From positions 1-64,000 of the forward strand of contig CAYRGJ010000004.1 in assembly GCA_964423835.1 (NCBI GenBank): a stretch of DNA of 64,000 bases, given 5' to 3'. Shown here one piece after another: positions 16,946 to 25,316 of the stretch. The stretch comes from JAFGCL01 sp964423835. Lineage in GTDB: Bacteria > Chloroflexota > Dehalococcoidia > UBA2247 > RBG-13-53-26. A model generated the notes under the pieces. It was not told where the DNA came from and did no database searches. It saw only the letters and a list, made by a program, of their open reading frames with translations. Made by a program: the position numbers and the translations under genes. The first letter of the stretch is position 1, and each line of letters opens with the position of its first letter.

Positions 16946-18166
16946 TCAGGACAGCTGCAGGGTATTGATCCAGTCGGTCACGGCATCCCACTCGTCTTCT
17001 GACGCGTTGTACCGGATCATCCTCATGGACGGGTTCAGGCACTGGTTCCCGTACCCGCCGATGGCCGGCATGCCGGAGATCTCCAGCTGGGTCTGGGCCA
17101 TCGCTTCCTGCAGGGCCGCCCCGTCGATGTTGTCCGGACCCACATTCTCCGCTGCCACGCGTACCAGGTTGACCAGGATGTGCGCCATGCAGTATCCCGA
17201 CATCCAGGTTGTCCCCTGCTTCAGCATTCCCGCATCGTTCGGGCGGCTTTCCGCCAGCCTGGCACTCATGTCGGACACGAACTCGTTGTCATCGTTCCAG
17301 ACATGCCAGGCGTGGGCGATAAGCACGCCATCCAGGTCCGCCGCTGGAACGATGCCGGTGACCAACGACCAGGCGGCCAGGATCGAGATGCTGGTGCCTA
17401 CTACCTGCCCCTGGAAACCCCTCGCGAACAGCTCCCTCAAGAACGTGGACACGGCCGGGCCGACCGTGCCCAGCACCACCACATCCTTGTCCTTGAGAGC
17501 GTTTGCTTCGCTGGCCCACGCAGTCTGCGAGGTGGGGCCCTGTGCTCTGGTCAGCTCGCACTTGCCAGGGTGGGCGGCGGCGTAGTCCTGGAATGCTTCC
17601 CAGTAAATGCGGCCCGAGTCCAGGTCGGAAAGGACCATGGCCCCGATCTTGACCGGCCTGGTCATGCCCTGCGTCTCCCACCAGTCCTGCACCAGGTAGT
17701 CCACGATAAGGGTCGCCTCGTCGTGAAGGGTGACGGAGTACCCGAACACCCACTCATTCTGCGCTATGGCCGCATCGACATTGAAGGCGAAGGATGGGAT
17801 CTTGTCCTGGACCTGATCTGTCGCCGTCACTGCCTGGACGGTGGGATTGTACTGGAGCAGAAGGTCCATGCCCTGGGCCACCAGCCATTCGTACCCCGCG
17901 GGCACCCGCGCGTATTCCTCCCTGAAGTCGTAGGTCTTGAACTCGACCTTCACCCCGGGTATGGGGTCCATATGGCTGATGTAGTCATCCATCCCCCACT
18001 GGACCTGTCTGAATGTGGTGGCGGCGGCTCCCGTCTGGTCCCCCATCCATCCGAAAGTCACCGTCTTCTCCGCCTTCTCGCCGCCTCCGCACCCGCATAC
18101 CGCAGAGGCCACCAGTAGAATGGCCGCCAGCCCGAACAGCACCGTGGTCTTCAACAGTGTCTTCAC
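16946..18166 (-). CDS. branched-chain amino acid-type ABC solute-binding lipoprotein
   Basis: A 406-residue exported protein: signal peptide (MKTLLKTTVLFGLAAILLVA) with Cys in SAVCGC, then a type I periplasmic-binding fold. Recognisable parts are TFGWMGDQTGAAATTF, PGVKVEFKTYDFRE, LLLQYNPTVQAVTA and VVVLGTVGPAVSTFL, as in LivJ-like receptors for amino, aromatic or fatty acids. No permease or ATPase gene of a Liv transporter is nearby, so it is an orphan receptor in this window. Neighbours point to an organic acid ligand. Confidence 0.9.
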   Translation of the reverse strand: MKTLLKTTVLFGLAAILLVASAVCGCGGGEKAEKTVTFGWMGDQTGAAATTFRQVQWGMDDYISHMDPIPGVKVEFKTYDFREEYARVPAGYEWLVAQGMDLLLQYNPTVQAVTATDQVQDKIPSFAFNVDAAIAQNEWVFGYSVTLHDEATLIVDYLVQDWWETQGMTRPVKIGAMVLSDLDSGRIYWEAFQDYAAAHPGKCELTRAQGPTSQTAWASEANALKDKDVVVLGTVGPAVSTFLRELFARGFQGQVVGTSISILAAWSLVTGIVPAADLDGVLIAHAWHVWNDDNEFVSDMSARLAESRPNDAGMLKQGTTWMSGYCMAHILVNLVRVAAENVGPDNIDGAALQEAMAQTQLEISGMPAIGGYGNQCLNPSMRMIRYNASEDEWDAVTDWINTLQLS

Positions 18167-18280
18167 TTGAACCCCCCTTCCGTATTCTTGACTACGCGAC
18201 AGCCCCCTGTTCTCGCGATGCCCTGACCCGCAGGCACGCGCTATGCCGCTGCGTGAGGCGTGGAGACGCTGCGGCGCTCC

Positions 18281-19405
18281 CTACTCTGTACCCAGTATCT
18301 CCACCGCCTGGGATATCATATCATACACAATCTGCCTGGCGGACTTGCGCTCCTTCACCAGGCCCACCACGTTGCCCGCCGGCGCCGCGGCCCAGTCGCG
18401 AAGGCCGGGCCGGTCGAACAGCGAAAGGCACTTCTCGTCCTCCGTGGAGACCAAGATGGGCATGGGCGAATAGAGGTTCTGCACGGGCATGGGCAGGGTC
18501 TTCGGGGCATTCGGCTGGTTCCAGCGCTCGATATACTTGTTGTTGAGGTGGCGGCAGTTCTTCCCCGTGTACACCTTGCTCAGAACGGCGTCCTCGTCCG
18601 TGGCCTGGAGTATCCTGTCCTTCACATAGTCCGCCACCGGGCTTTCGTGGCAGGCCAGCCAGATAGACCCCGTCCAGACGCCGACGGCGCCCAGGGCCAG
18701 GGCCGCCACCAGCCCTCTTCCATCCCCGATGCCGCCGGCCGCCAGGACTGGGATGGGCTTGACCGCATCCACGACCTGGGGGACCAGCGCCAGCGTGCCC
18801 ACTCGCCCGGTGTGTCCTCCCGCCTCGGCCCCCTGGGCGACAATGAGGTCAGCCCCCAGCTCGGCCGCCCGCCGGGCGTTCTTCACGTTTCCCACCAGGG
18901 TCAGCACTTTGGTGCCGGCCGCATGGCACTCCTTCACCACCTCTGGATTCAGCCCCAGGGCGGCGGCTATGACCGCCGGTTTCGCCTTGAGGGCGGCTTC
19001 CAGCTGCTTCATCTGCGATTCGTAGGTGCCCCCGACCCCCAGGTCCATGAGGTCCATGCCGGCGCCCCCGTAGATATCCTCGGGCAATGCGAGCTCCTCC
19101 TTGATGTTGTCAACGAAGGCCCGGTAGTCGGGTGGGACCATGTCCATAAGCTGCTCCTTGGTCGCCGAGTAGGGGCTCTTGATGGGGAACACCAGGTCCA
19201 CCCCGAAGGGCCGGTTGCCCGTGTGCTCCCTGAGCCATTTCGTCTCCCTGGTGATCTGCTCCGGGGACAGCGCCAGGGCCCCCAGGACGCCGCTGCCGCC
19301 GGCATTGCAGACCGCCGCCACCACGTCGCGGCAGTGATTGAAAGCCATGATGGGGTACTCGATGCCAAACATGTCGCAGAGCTCGGTGTGCAGGCTGATG
19401 GCCAT
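18281..19405 (-). CDS. nitronate monooxygenase / 2-nitropropane dioxygenase family
   Basis: A 374-residue FMN TIM-barrel enzyme. LCDMFGIEYPIMAFNHCRDV begins the barrel; AQGAEAGGHTG carries the His equivalent of the catalytic base; PIPVLAAGGIGDGRGLVAAL and GAVGVWTGSIWLA bind the FMN phosphate. In anaerobes such proteins often act as FMN-dependent enoyl reductases or unknown oxidoreductases instead of nitronate oxidases, so the reaction is open. It lies between the solute-binding protein (115 nt away) and the CaiB remnant (70 nt away), all on the minus strand. Confidence 0.88.
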   Translation of the reverse strand: MAISLHTELCDMFGIEYPIMAFNHCRDVVAAVCNAGGSGVLGALALSPEQITRETKWLREHTGNRPFGVDLVFPIKSPYSATKEQLMDMVPPDYRAFVDNIKEELALPEDIYGGAGMDLMDLGVGGTYESQMKQLEAALKAKPAVIAAALGLNPEVVKECHAAGTKVLTLVGNVKNARRAAELGADLIVAQGAEAGGHTGRVGTLALVPQVVDAVKPIPVLAAGGIGDGRGLVAALALGAVGVWTGSIWLACHESPVADYVKDRILQATDEDAVLSKVYTGKNCRHLNNKYIERWNQPNAPKTLPMPVQNLYSPMPILVSTEDEKCLSLFDRPGLRDWAAAPAGNVVGLVKERKSARQIVYDMISQAVEILGTE

Positions 19406-19475
19406 TGGCTAACTCCTCCTCGATAGCTTCGTTACTGCTGTCGCCGTCGTCCGTGCCCCCCGGCCGCCCGAAGGG

Positions 19476-19982
19476 CTATGATCCCGCCTTGAAAGGAGCG
19501 TCGTACTCGGTGGTGATCACCCCCTCCGCAATCATGTCCGAGATATCGTCATCCGTCATGCCCAGGACCTCCTTGTACACGTAGTCGTTGTCCTGGCCCA
19601 GGGTTGGTCCCGCCCTCCTGATGTCGCACGGTGTCTCGGAGAGCCGGCAGGCCGGCGCGTGATACGAGTGGGGGCCGATGATGGGGTGAGTCAGCACCCG
19701 ATAGTGCTGGCGGTGCTTCAGCTGCGGGTCGCTCATCAGGTCCTCGGCGGTCTGCACCACACCCGCCGGCACGCCTGCCTCCTGCAGCACGGTCATCGCC
19801 TGCTCCGCGGTGAAGGACCTGCTCCACTCGCCGATGAGCCTGTCCAGGTCCTGCCCGTCAGCCACCTCGATGTCCAGGGTTATGCCTCTCTTGCTGGTGT
19901 TATTGGCGAACCAGAAGAGGCCCTTCTCATCCGCCAGGTCCAGAACGCGGACGCCTTCGAACAGGGCCAGCTGCTTCTTCAT
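19476..19982 (-). pseudogene. miniaturised CaiB/BaiF CoA-transferase remnant
   Basis: A 168-residue frame with strong GGAGGGGG before ATG 19982 and its own stop, but made of three separate pieces of a roughly 400-residue family III CoA-transferase. They are the N-terminus (FEGVRVLDLADEKG), a piece that normally starts some 35 residues later (LFWFANNTSKRGITLDIEVADGQDL) and the C-terminal domain (GEWSRSFTAEQAMTVLQEAG to the end). The region with the active-site Asp and most CoA contacts is missing. Both gaps keep the frame. It could still make a stable fragment but not a transferase. It lies 34 nt after the AsnC gene. Confidence 0.8.
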
Positions 19983-20016
19983 AGTCCCCCTCCGATCTCC
20001 CGCCGTCTTCTGTCTG

Positions 20017-21081
20017 TCATCGCTCCCCGATACTCCGCAGATATGAGGACGCCAGGTATCCGAACGACATCTTCGTCGCCTCCAGGCCAATCATGATGTC
20101 CCGGGACAGGATGCCGGGAATGGCGGCCAGCTCCTTCCCCAGGAAGCGGGACAAGTCCAGGGGACCTTGAAACGCCATCCAGACAATCACGTCGTGCCGG
20201 CCGATGACCCTGGCCAGCCAGTACGTGTTGGGCATACTGTCGAACTGTTCTATCACCGCCGTGATCTCCTGCGGCGAGACCCTCATGCCCATCATGGCCA
20301 GGATGTGGTACCCCAGCGACACCGGGTAAGCGAAGCCGACAATCCTGGTAATGCGCTGGTCCAGGAGTCTCTGCAGCCTGGCGGAGGCGCTGGCCCGGCT
20401 GATGCCGAGCTTCTTCGCCAGCTTCGAGAGTGACTGCCGCCCGTCCAGCTCCACCTGGTTCAGGATCATCAGGTCGAGCTGGTCGACGCTGAGGACCGGG
20501 CGGCGATCGCCTGGCTCATCCGAGGCAGCGCCATGCTCCCGGCTGTTGCCATGCCCCGCCAGGCCGGCTGAAGGCGAAGAGAAGGAGGTCTTCTCCCGCC
20601 GCAGCGCGGAGGACAGGTACGGGAAAGAGCCGCGCCACTCGGTGAACAACGTCGTCTCGATGGAGGTGATGCCGGAAATGCCGCCCAGCTGCCTGACTGA
20701 GAAGTCGGAGAGGTCGGCCGCATTGGGAAACATGGTCAGTATGATGATGTCCTGCCAGCCGACGCCTATGACCAGCAGCTTCACCTCCGGGAGGGAACGC
20801 AGCTTTCCCGCCACCGCATACAGCTCGCCCGGCGACACCTGGATGCCGGTCAGCGCCACCGTGTCGTATCCCAGGGCGGTGGGGTCGGTGAAAGCGGCGA
20901 TCCTGGCCAGCTTCCCGTCCAGCAGCCTCTGGAGCCTGATGCCGGCATAGGTGCGGCTTATCCCGAGCCTGGCGGCCAGGTCCGAGACGGGCAGCCTCCC
21001 ATCAGTCACCATCTCGCCCAGGATTCGCCTGTCCAGGCTGTCGAGCTCAAGGTCCGGCTGGCGGGGGTCAGAGTCGCTCAT
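20017..21081 (-). CDS. tandem-duplicated Lrp/AsnC transcriptional regulator
   Basis: A 354-residue regulator containing two complete AsnC units. Unit 1 (about residues 13-160) has LDRRILGEMVTDGRLPVSDLAARLGIS and a ligand-binding region with VSPGELYAV. Unit 2 (about 196-350) has LDLMILNQVELDGRQSLSKLAKKLGIS and VSPQEITAV. They are joined by a Ser/Gly-rich linker. Ordinary members have one unit of about 150 residues, so this is a fused dimer in one chain. Being first in the operon, it probably controls the CaiB, nitronate-monooxygenase and receptor genes in response to a small acid. Confidence 0.9.
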   Translation of the reverse strand: MSDSDPRQPDLELDSLDRRILGEMVTDGRLPVSDLAARLGISRTYAGIRLQRLLDGKLARIAAFTDPTALGYDTVALTGIQVSPGELYAVAGKLRSLPEVKLLVIGVGWQDIIILTMFPNAADLSDFSVRQLGGISGITSIETTLFTEWRGSFPYLSSALRREKTSFSSPSAGLAGHGNSREHGAASDEPGDRRPVLSVDQLDLMILNQVELDGRQSLSKLAKKLGISRASASARLQRLLDQRITRIVGFAYPVSLGYHILAMMGMRVSPQEITAVIEQFDSMPNTYWLARVIGRHDVIVWMAFQGPLDLSRFLGKELAAIPGILSRDIMIGLEATKMSFGYLASSYLRSIGER

Positions 21082-21306
21082 GCTGAGTCTCCTCGACTGG
21101 CGGCACTGCTACTCTGAGGATAGCACGCCGCGTCAATATGCAAACAGAAGCGGGTCATGCAGTGTGCAGATGGCGACCTGGGAGCCGTCCGATTTCGCAA
21201 TAGAACACTGGAGCAGGGTATCGCGGGGGCACATTGACAGGGACCGCCAGGGAGCAATGCGGGTGGCTCCGGACAGAGCGGCGGCCCGGAGGATCCCCCG
21301 GCGGCC

Positions 21307-21323
21307 CGGCGGGCTGCCCGCCG
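21307..21323. terminator. GC hairpin after trpA
   Basis: CGGCGGG-CTG-CCCGCCG, a perfect 7-bp stem just downstream of the trpA stop on the minus strand. No U-tract follows, so its role as an operon terminator is only suggested by position. Confidence 0.4.
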
Positions 21324-21332
21324 AAGCCGGCG

Positions 21333-22217
21333 CTAACCCTCGATAGCGTCCATGGCTGACCGCAGCTCCCGGGCGAAGGCCTCCAGGCTCCCCATGTCGC
21401 CGGTCCCTACCAGGTTCACAATGCGGCTGCCCACGATAACGCCGTCGGCGATGCGGGCCACCTGGCCCGCCTGCCTGGCGTTGGAGATGCCGAAGCCCAC
21501 GCACACCGGCAGGGTGGTGGCCGCCCGCACCCGGGCGGTGAAATCGCCCAGCCCCGGCGGGAGGTCGTCCCGGGCGCCGGTGACCCCGGCCACCGAGGTC
21601 AGGTAGACAAAGCCCCGCGACCGCCCCGCGGCCAGCCGGATGCGCTTGTCGGTGCTGGTGGGGGACAGCAGGTAGATGAGGTCGATACCCGTCCCCGCAG
21701 CCGTGACCTCCAGGTCACGGCCCTCGTCGGGGGGCAGGTCGGGGATGATGAGTCCGCCGATGCCGGCCTGGGCGCAGTCGCGGCAGAACTCGGCGTGGCC
21801 GTAGCGCAGGATGGGGTTGTAGTAGCCCATGAAGACCAGCGGCACGTCCACCTCCCGGGACAGCCGGGCGGCGGTGTCCAGGCAGACGGCCGGGGTCACC
21901 CCGTTCCGCAGGGCGTGGAAGGCGGCCTGCTGGATGGTGACGCCGTCGGCCAGCGGGTCGGAGAACGGTATGCCCAGCTCGATCAGGTCGCACCCGCCGG
22001 CCACCAGCCGGGGGACGGCCTCCAGGGTGGCCTCGACGCTGGGGTAGCCCACGGTGAGGTAGGCGATGAGGGCCTTGCGGCCGGGGCGGCTGAAGGCTCG
22101 CGCCACGCCGCGGGAAGCTTCACCGCCGCCTGAAGGCCGGCGTTTGTCTGCAGGCCGGCCGGCAGCTTCCCTGCCGCCCGAGGCCCGGCGTCCGCCTGCA
22201 CCTTCGCGGGGCCTCAC
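21333..22217 (-). CDS. trpA: tryptophan synthase alpha subunit
   Basis: Cleaves indole-3-glycerol phosphate to indole and G3P. The conserved core begins KALIAYLTVGYPS and includes LIELGIPFSDPLADG with the catalytic Glu and Asp, IPDLPPDEG, LLSPTSTDKRI and a phosphate-binding GFGISN. A GTG (22217) overlaps the trpB stop as GTGA. From there 37 extra residues, containing two 16-residue repeats, precede the normal N-terminus. A second GTG at 22106 would give the usual length. The extension is Arg/Gly/Ala-rich and probably dispensable. Confidence 0.95.
   Translation of the reverse strand: MRPREGAGGRRASGGREAAGRPADKRRPSGGGEASRGVARAFSRPGRKALIAYLTVGYPSVEATLEAVPRLVAGGCDLIELGIPFSDPLADGVTIQQAAFHALRNGVTPAVCLDTAARLSREVDVPLVFMGYYNPILRYGHAEFCRDCAQAGIGGLIIPDLPPDEGRDLEVTAAGTGIDLIYLLSPTSTDKRIRLAAGRSRGFVYLTSVAGVTGARDDLPPGLGDFTARVRAATTLPVCVGFGISNARQAGQVARIADGVIVGSRIVNLVGTGDMGSLEAFARELRSAMDAIEG
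22107..22202 (-). repeat. 48-bp in-frame tandem duplication at the trpA 5' end
   Basis: Two imperfect 48-bp units, encoding residues 7-22 and 23-38 of the long TrpA form. They read AGGRRASGGREAAGRP and ADKRRPSGGGEASRGV. Because the period is a multiple of three, the frame from the GTGA-coupled start stays open. Confidence 0.75.
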
Positions 22218-23428
22218 AGCTCCACCCCCCTGGCGGCGGCCACGGTGTTCATGTCCTTGTCCCCCCGCCCGGAGAGGCAGACGGCGATGATCTGGTCCCG
22301 GGGCCGGGACCGGGCCATCCTGGCGGCGTGGAATACGGCGTGGGCCGACTCCAGGGCCGGTATGATGCCCTCCGCCCGGGAGAGGAGCTCGAAGCCCTCC
22401 AGCGCCTCCTCGTCAGTGACGGCCACGTAGCTGGCCCGCCCGCTGTCCTTCAGGTAGCCGTGCTCCGGCCCCACGCCCGGGTAGTCCAGGCCGGCCGAGA
22501 TGCTGTGGGTGTCGCGGATCTGGCCGTCGCCATCCTGGAGCAGGTAGGACTTGCTGCCGTGCAGCACCCCGATGCGGCCCTCGGCCAGGGAGGCGGCGTG
22601 CAGTCCGGTGGCCAGGCCCCGGCCCGCGGCCTCCACCCCCACCAGCTCCACCCCCGGGTCGGCCACGAAGGGATGGAACATCCCGATGGAGTTGCTGCCG
22701 CCGCCGACGCAGGCCACCACGCAGTGGGGCAGGCCGCCGAACGCGTCCAGGCACTGCTGCCGGGCCTCCTTCCCGATGACCGACTGGAACTCGCGTACCA
22801 TGAGCGGGTAGGGGTGTGGGCCCACCGCCGAGCCCAGGAGGTAGTAGGTGTCCCCGACGTTGGTCACCCAGTCCCGGATGGCCTCGCTGACGGCCTCCTT
22901 GAGGGTCCTGGTCCCCACGGTCACGGGGCTGACCCTGGCGCCCATCAGCTTCATGCGGTACACGTTGAGGGACTGGCGGCGGATGTCCTCCTCGCCCATG
23001 TAGACGATGCACTCCAGGCCCATCATGGCGCAGACGGCGGCCACAGCCACGCCGTGCTGCCCGGCGCCGGTCTCGGCGATGATGCGCTTCTTTCCCATGC
23101 GGCGGGCCAGCAGCGCCTGCCCCAGGGCGTTGTTGATCTTGTGGGCCCCGGTGTGGGCCAGGTCCTCCCGCTTCAGCAGAATGCGGGCGCCACGCCCGGG
23201 GCTGCCGCCGCACTGCTCTGTGAGCCGCTCGGCGAAGTAGAGGGGCGTGGGCCTGCCCGAGTAGTGCCGCGAGAGGGAGGCGAACTCCTCCTGGAATGCG
23301 GCATCCCGGCGGGCCCGGCCGAAGGCCGCCGTGAGCTCCTCCAGGGCCGGTATCAGCACCTCCGGCACGAAGCGGCCCCCGCAGGCCCCGAAGTATCCCC
23401 GTCTGTCTGGCAAAACAGACTGTCTCAT
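22214..23428 (-). CDS. trpB: tryptophan synthase beta subunit
   Basis: A 404-residue PLP enzyme joining indole and serine. HTGAHKINNALGQ contains the Schiff-base lysine; GAGQHGVA, CVGGGSNSIG (phosphate cup) and the C-terminal CLSGRGDKD are present. It is the standard TrpB1 type, with the alpha-contact loop RPTPLYFAERL. Start ATG overlaps the aroF stop as ATGA and its stop overlaps the first trpA GTG as GTGA, so aroF, trpB and trpA are coupled. Confidence 0.97.
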   Translation of the reverse strand: MRQSVLPDRRGYFGACGGRFVPEVLIPALEELTAAFGRARRDAAFQEEFASLSRHYSGRPTPLYFAERLTEQCGGSPGRGARILLKREDLAHTGAHKINNALGQALLARRMGKKRIIAETGAGQHGVAVAAVCAMMGLECIVYMGEEDIRRQSLNVYRMKLMGARVSPVTVGTRTLKEAVSEAIRDWVTNVGDTYYLLGSAVGPHPYPLMVREFQSVIGKEARQQCLDAFGGLPHCVVACVGGGSNSIGMFHPFVADPGVELVGVEAAGRGLATGLHAASLAEGRIGVLHGSKSYLLQDGDGQIRDTHSISAGLDYPGVGPEHGYLKDSGRASYVAVTDEEALEGFELLSRAEGIIPALESAHAVFHAARMARSRPRDQIIAVCLSGRGDKDMNTVAAARGVEL

Positions 23429-24438
23429 CTCACACCTCCGGCCAGAGCGGTCATGGCGGTCACGTCCTTCATCAGCTCGGCCAGCTGCTCCGGGTACAGG
23501 GATTGCCGCCCGTCGGAGAGGGCATGGGCGGGGTCGTGGTGTACCTCCACCAGCAGCCCGTCGGCGCCCACGGAGATGGCCCCCCGGGAGAGCGGGACGA
23601 CGTACTCCCGCCGCCCCGCGGCGTGGCTGGGGTCCACGATCACCGGCAGGTGGCTGACCTCTTTGATGCAGGGGATGGCGGACAGGTCCAGGGTGTTACG
23701 GGTGTTGTCGGAGAAGGTCCGGATCCCCCGCTCGCAGAGTATCACCTCGGGGTTCCCCTCCGAGGCGATGTACTCCGCCGACATGAGCAGCTCCTCGATG
23801 GTGGCGGCCATGCCCCGCTTCAGCAGGACGGGCTTGCGGCACAGCCCGGCCCGGCGCAGCAGGGAGTAGTTCTGCATGTTGCGGGCCCCGATCTGGATGA
23901 TGTCCGCGTACTCCTCCACCATCTCGATGTTGTGGTGGTCGGTGGCCTCGGTGATCACCGGCAGGCCGGTCTCCCGGCGCACCTTCGCCAGTATCTTCAG
24001 GCCGGCCTCACCCAGCCCCTGGAAGGTGTAGGGCGAGGACCGGGGCTTGAAGGCGCCGGCCCGGAACACCTGGGCCCCGTGCTGCTTGACGATGCGGGCG
24101 ATGGCCAGCGTCTGCTCCTCGCTCTCCACGGCGCAGGGCCCGGCCATGATCACCGGCCGGCCGCCGCCGATGGCGACCTCCCCGACGGTGATGACCGTGG
24201 GCTGGGGGTGCGTCTCCCGGCTCACCAGCTTGTAGGGCCGGGTCACCCGGATGGTCTCCTTCACCCCTTCCAGGGACAGGATGCGCGAGTCGTCCACCTC
24301 GTGCTGATTGCCCACGATGCACACGGCCGTGCGCTGGGCGCCCGGCACCGGCAGGCCGCGAAAGCCCAGGCGCTCGATCTCCCCTATCACCGCGTCCACC
24401 TGCGATCTGGTGGCGTCGTTCTTCATGATCACCAGCAT
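23425..24438 (-). CDS. aroF: 3-deoxy-7-phosphoheptulonate (DAHP) synthase
   Basis: Catalyses the first shikimate-pathway step from PEP and erythrose-4-phosphate. The 337-residue protein is the type I-beta form. An N-terminal ferredoxin-like regulatory domain (residues 1-70, MLVIMKNDATRSQVDAVI) precedes the barrel, which shows IMAGPCAVES, FRAGAFKPRSSPYTFQGLG, LLKRGMAAT and VIVDPSHAAG. Such N-domains commonly carry feedback inhibition by Tyr or Phe. An AGGAGG site lies before ATG 24438. Its place between trpF and trpB couples supply of chorismate precursor to tryptophan demand under the T-box. Confidence 0.95.
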   Translation of the reverse strand: MLVIMKNDATRSQVDAVIGEIERLGFRGLPVPGAQRTAVCIVGNQHEVDDSRILSLEGVKETIRVTRPYKLVSRETHPQPTVITVGEVAIGGGRPVIMAGPCAVESEEQTLAIARIVKQHGAQVFRAGAFKPRSSPYTFQGLGEAGLKILAKVRRETGLPVITEATDHHNIEMVEEYADIIQIGARNMQNYSLLRRAGLCRKPVLLKRGMAATIEELLMSAEYIASEGNPEVILCERGIRTFSDNTRNTLDLSAIPCIKEVSHLPVIVDPSHAAGRREYVVPLSRGAISVGADGLLVEVHHDPAHALSDGRQSLYPEQLAELMKDVTAMTALAGGVR

Positions 24439-24456
24439 TCCATACCTCCTGGCCGG

Positions 24457-24561
24457 TTAACCTTCTGCGGCTCTCGCCGCGCCTGACGCGTCAGGCGCCG
24501 GGCCCGGCCTTTGCTCCAGCGTTATGCCTCTCCCGACCGCACCGCCCGGATGAAGCTTCAT
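24457..24561 (-). CDS. 34-codon mini-ORF coupled to trpF
   Basis: Starts MKLHPGGAVGRGITLEQ and ends AARAAEG, filling the trpF-aroF gap. Its ATG overlaps the trpF stop as ATGA behind GGAGGGGGT, and its TAA lies 18 nt before the aroF start, just ahead of the aroF Shine-Dalgarno. It probably serves to carry ribosomes to aroF, as the mini-ORFs between trpC and trpF seem to do. No homology to a known protein is recognised. Confidence 0.45.
   Translation of the reverse strand: MKLHPGGAVGRGITLEQRPGPAPDASGAARAAEG
24479..24498. repeat. perfect 20-bp palindrome
   Basis: GCGCCTGACGCGTCAGGCGC reads the same on both strands and lies in the mini-ORF between trpF and aroF. It may be a regulator site or the stem of an mRNA cruciform near the aroF ribosome-binding site. 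Confidence 0.7.
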
Positions 24562-25316
24562 ACCCCCTCCCCCGACTTCACCGCCCTGATGAAGGACTCG
24601 ATCTTCCGGGCGTCCTTGCTCCCCCCGGTCTCCACCCCGCTGGACACGTCCACGCCCCAGGGCCGGACCTCCCGGACCAAGCCGGCCACGTTCTCGGGGG
24701 TCAGCCCTCCGGCGACCATCAACGGAAAGGCCGCCGCCACCTGCCGGGCCACCCGCCAGTCGAACGGCTGCCCCGTGCCTCCGTAGACACCCCCGGCGTG
24801 CGTGTCCAGCATCAGCCGGGGCTCGTGCTTCAGGGGGCAGCCGCGGGCCCTCTCCAGGCCGGCGATGATGCCGGCCGCGGCTTCCGCGGCGGTTGCAGGT
24901 GCCCCATCCTCGGCCGTATTCGCCGCGGTGCCGGCCGCCGTCCCGGGGGTCTCCGCCGCATTCAGGGCCCCTGCCGCCGCTGGATGGACCAGGGCGGCCA
25001 CGTGGGTGACCTTGATGATGGGCCGATCGATCTCCCGGCAGTAGTCCCAGGTCTCGTCGCCGGAGAGCTGCACCCAGTCCAGGCCGCAGAGCCCCGCCAT
25101 GCGGTTGACGGCCTCCGCGGGCTCGTTGACGAAGACGCCCACTACCGCCGGCGCAGAGGACAGGGCATGCACCGCCTCCGAGATGCGCCGCGCCTGCTCC
25201 AGGGACACCCGGCGCCGGCTGGGGGCCAGCACCAGGCCCACGAAATCGGCCCCGGCAGTGGCCGCCGCCACGGCGTCGGCCACGCTGGTCAGCCCGCACA
25301 CCTTCACCCTGATCAC
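24558..25316 (-). CDS. trpF: phosphoribosylanthranilate isomerase
   Basis: Performs the Amadori rearrangement giving CdRP. VKVCGLTSVADAV carries the catalytic Cys near residue 7; DFVGLVLAPSRRRVS, VQLSGDE, MLDTHAGGVYGGTGQPFDW (catalytic Asp) and LMVAGGLTPENV follow. At 252 residues it is longer than usual because of an Ala/Gly/Thr-rich insertion at about 111-148. Start is the GTG at 25316, overlapping the stop of the last 15-codon mini-ORF as GTGA, with GGGAG just upstream inside the repeat. Confidence 0.95.
   Translation of the reverse strand: MIRVKVCGLTSVADAVAAATAGADFVGLVLAPSRRRVSLEQARRISEAVHALSSAPAVVGVFVNEPAEAVNRMAGLCGLDWVQLSGDETWDYCREIDRPIIKVTHVAALVHPAAAGALNAAETPGTAAGTAANTAEDGAPATAAEAAAGIIAGLERARGCPLKHEPRLMLDTHAGGVYGGTGQPFDWRVARQVAAAFPLMVAGGLTPENVAGLVREVRPWGVDVSSGVETGGSKDARKIESFIRAVKSGEGV

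Noticed and set aside
15277..19982. Transposon or phage insertion behind the broken genes
   Set aside because: No transposase, integrase, terminal inverted repeats or target duplications were seen near either remnant.
22328..23869. Plus-strand open frame of more than 500 codons over trpB and aroF
   Set aside because: Antisense shadow of two highly conserved genes; His/Gly-rich and domain-free, as expected from GC-rich codon use.
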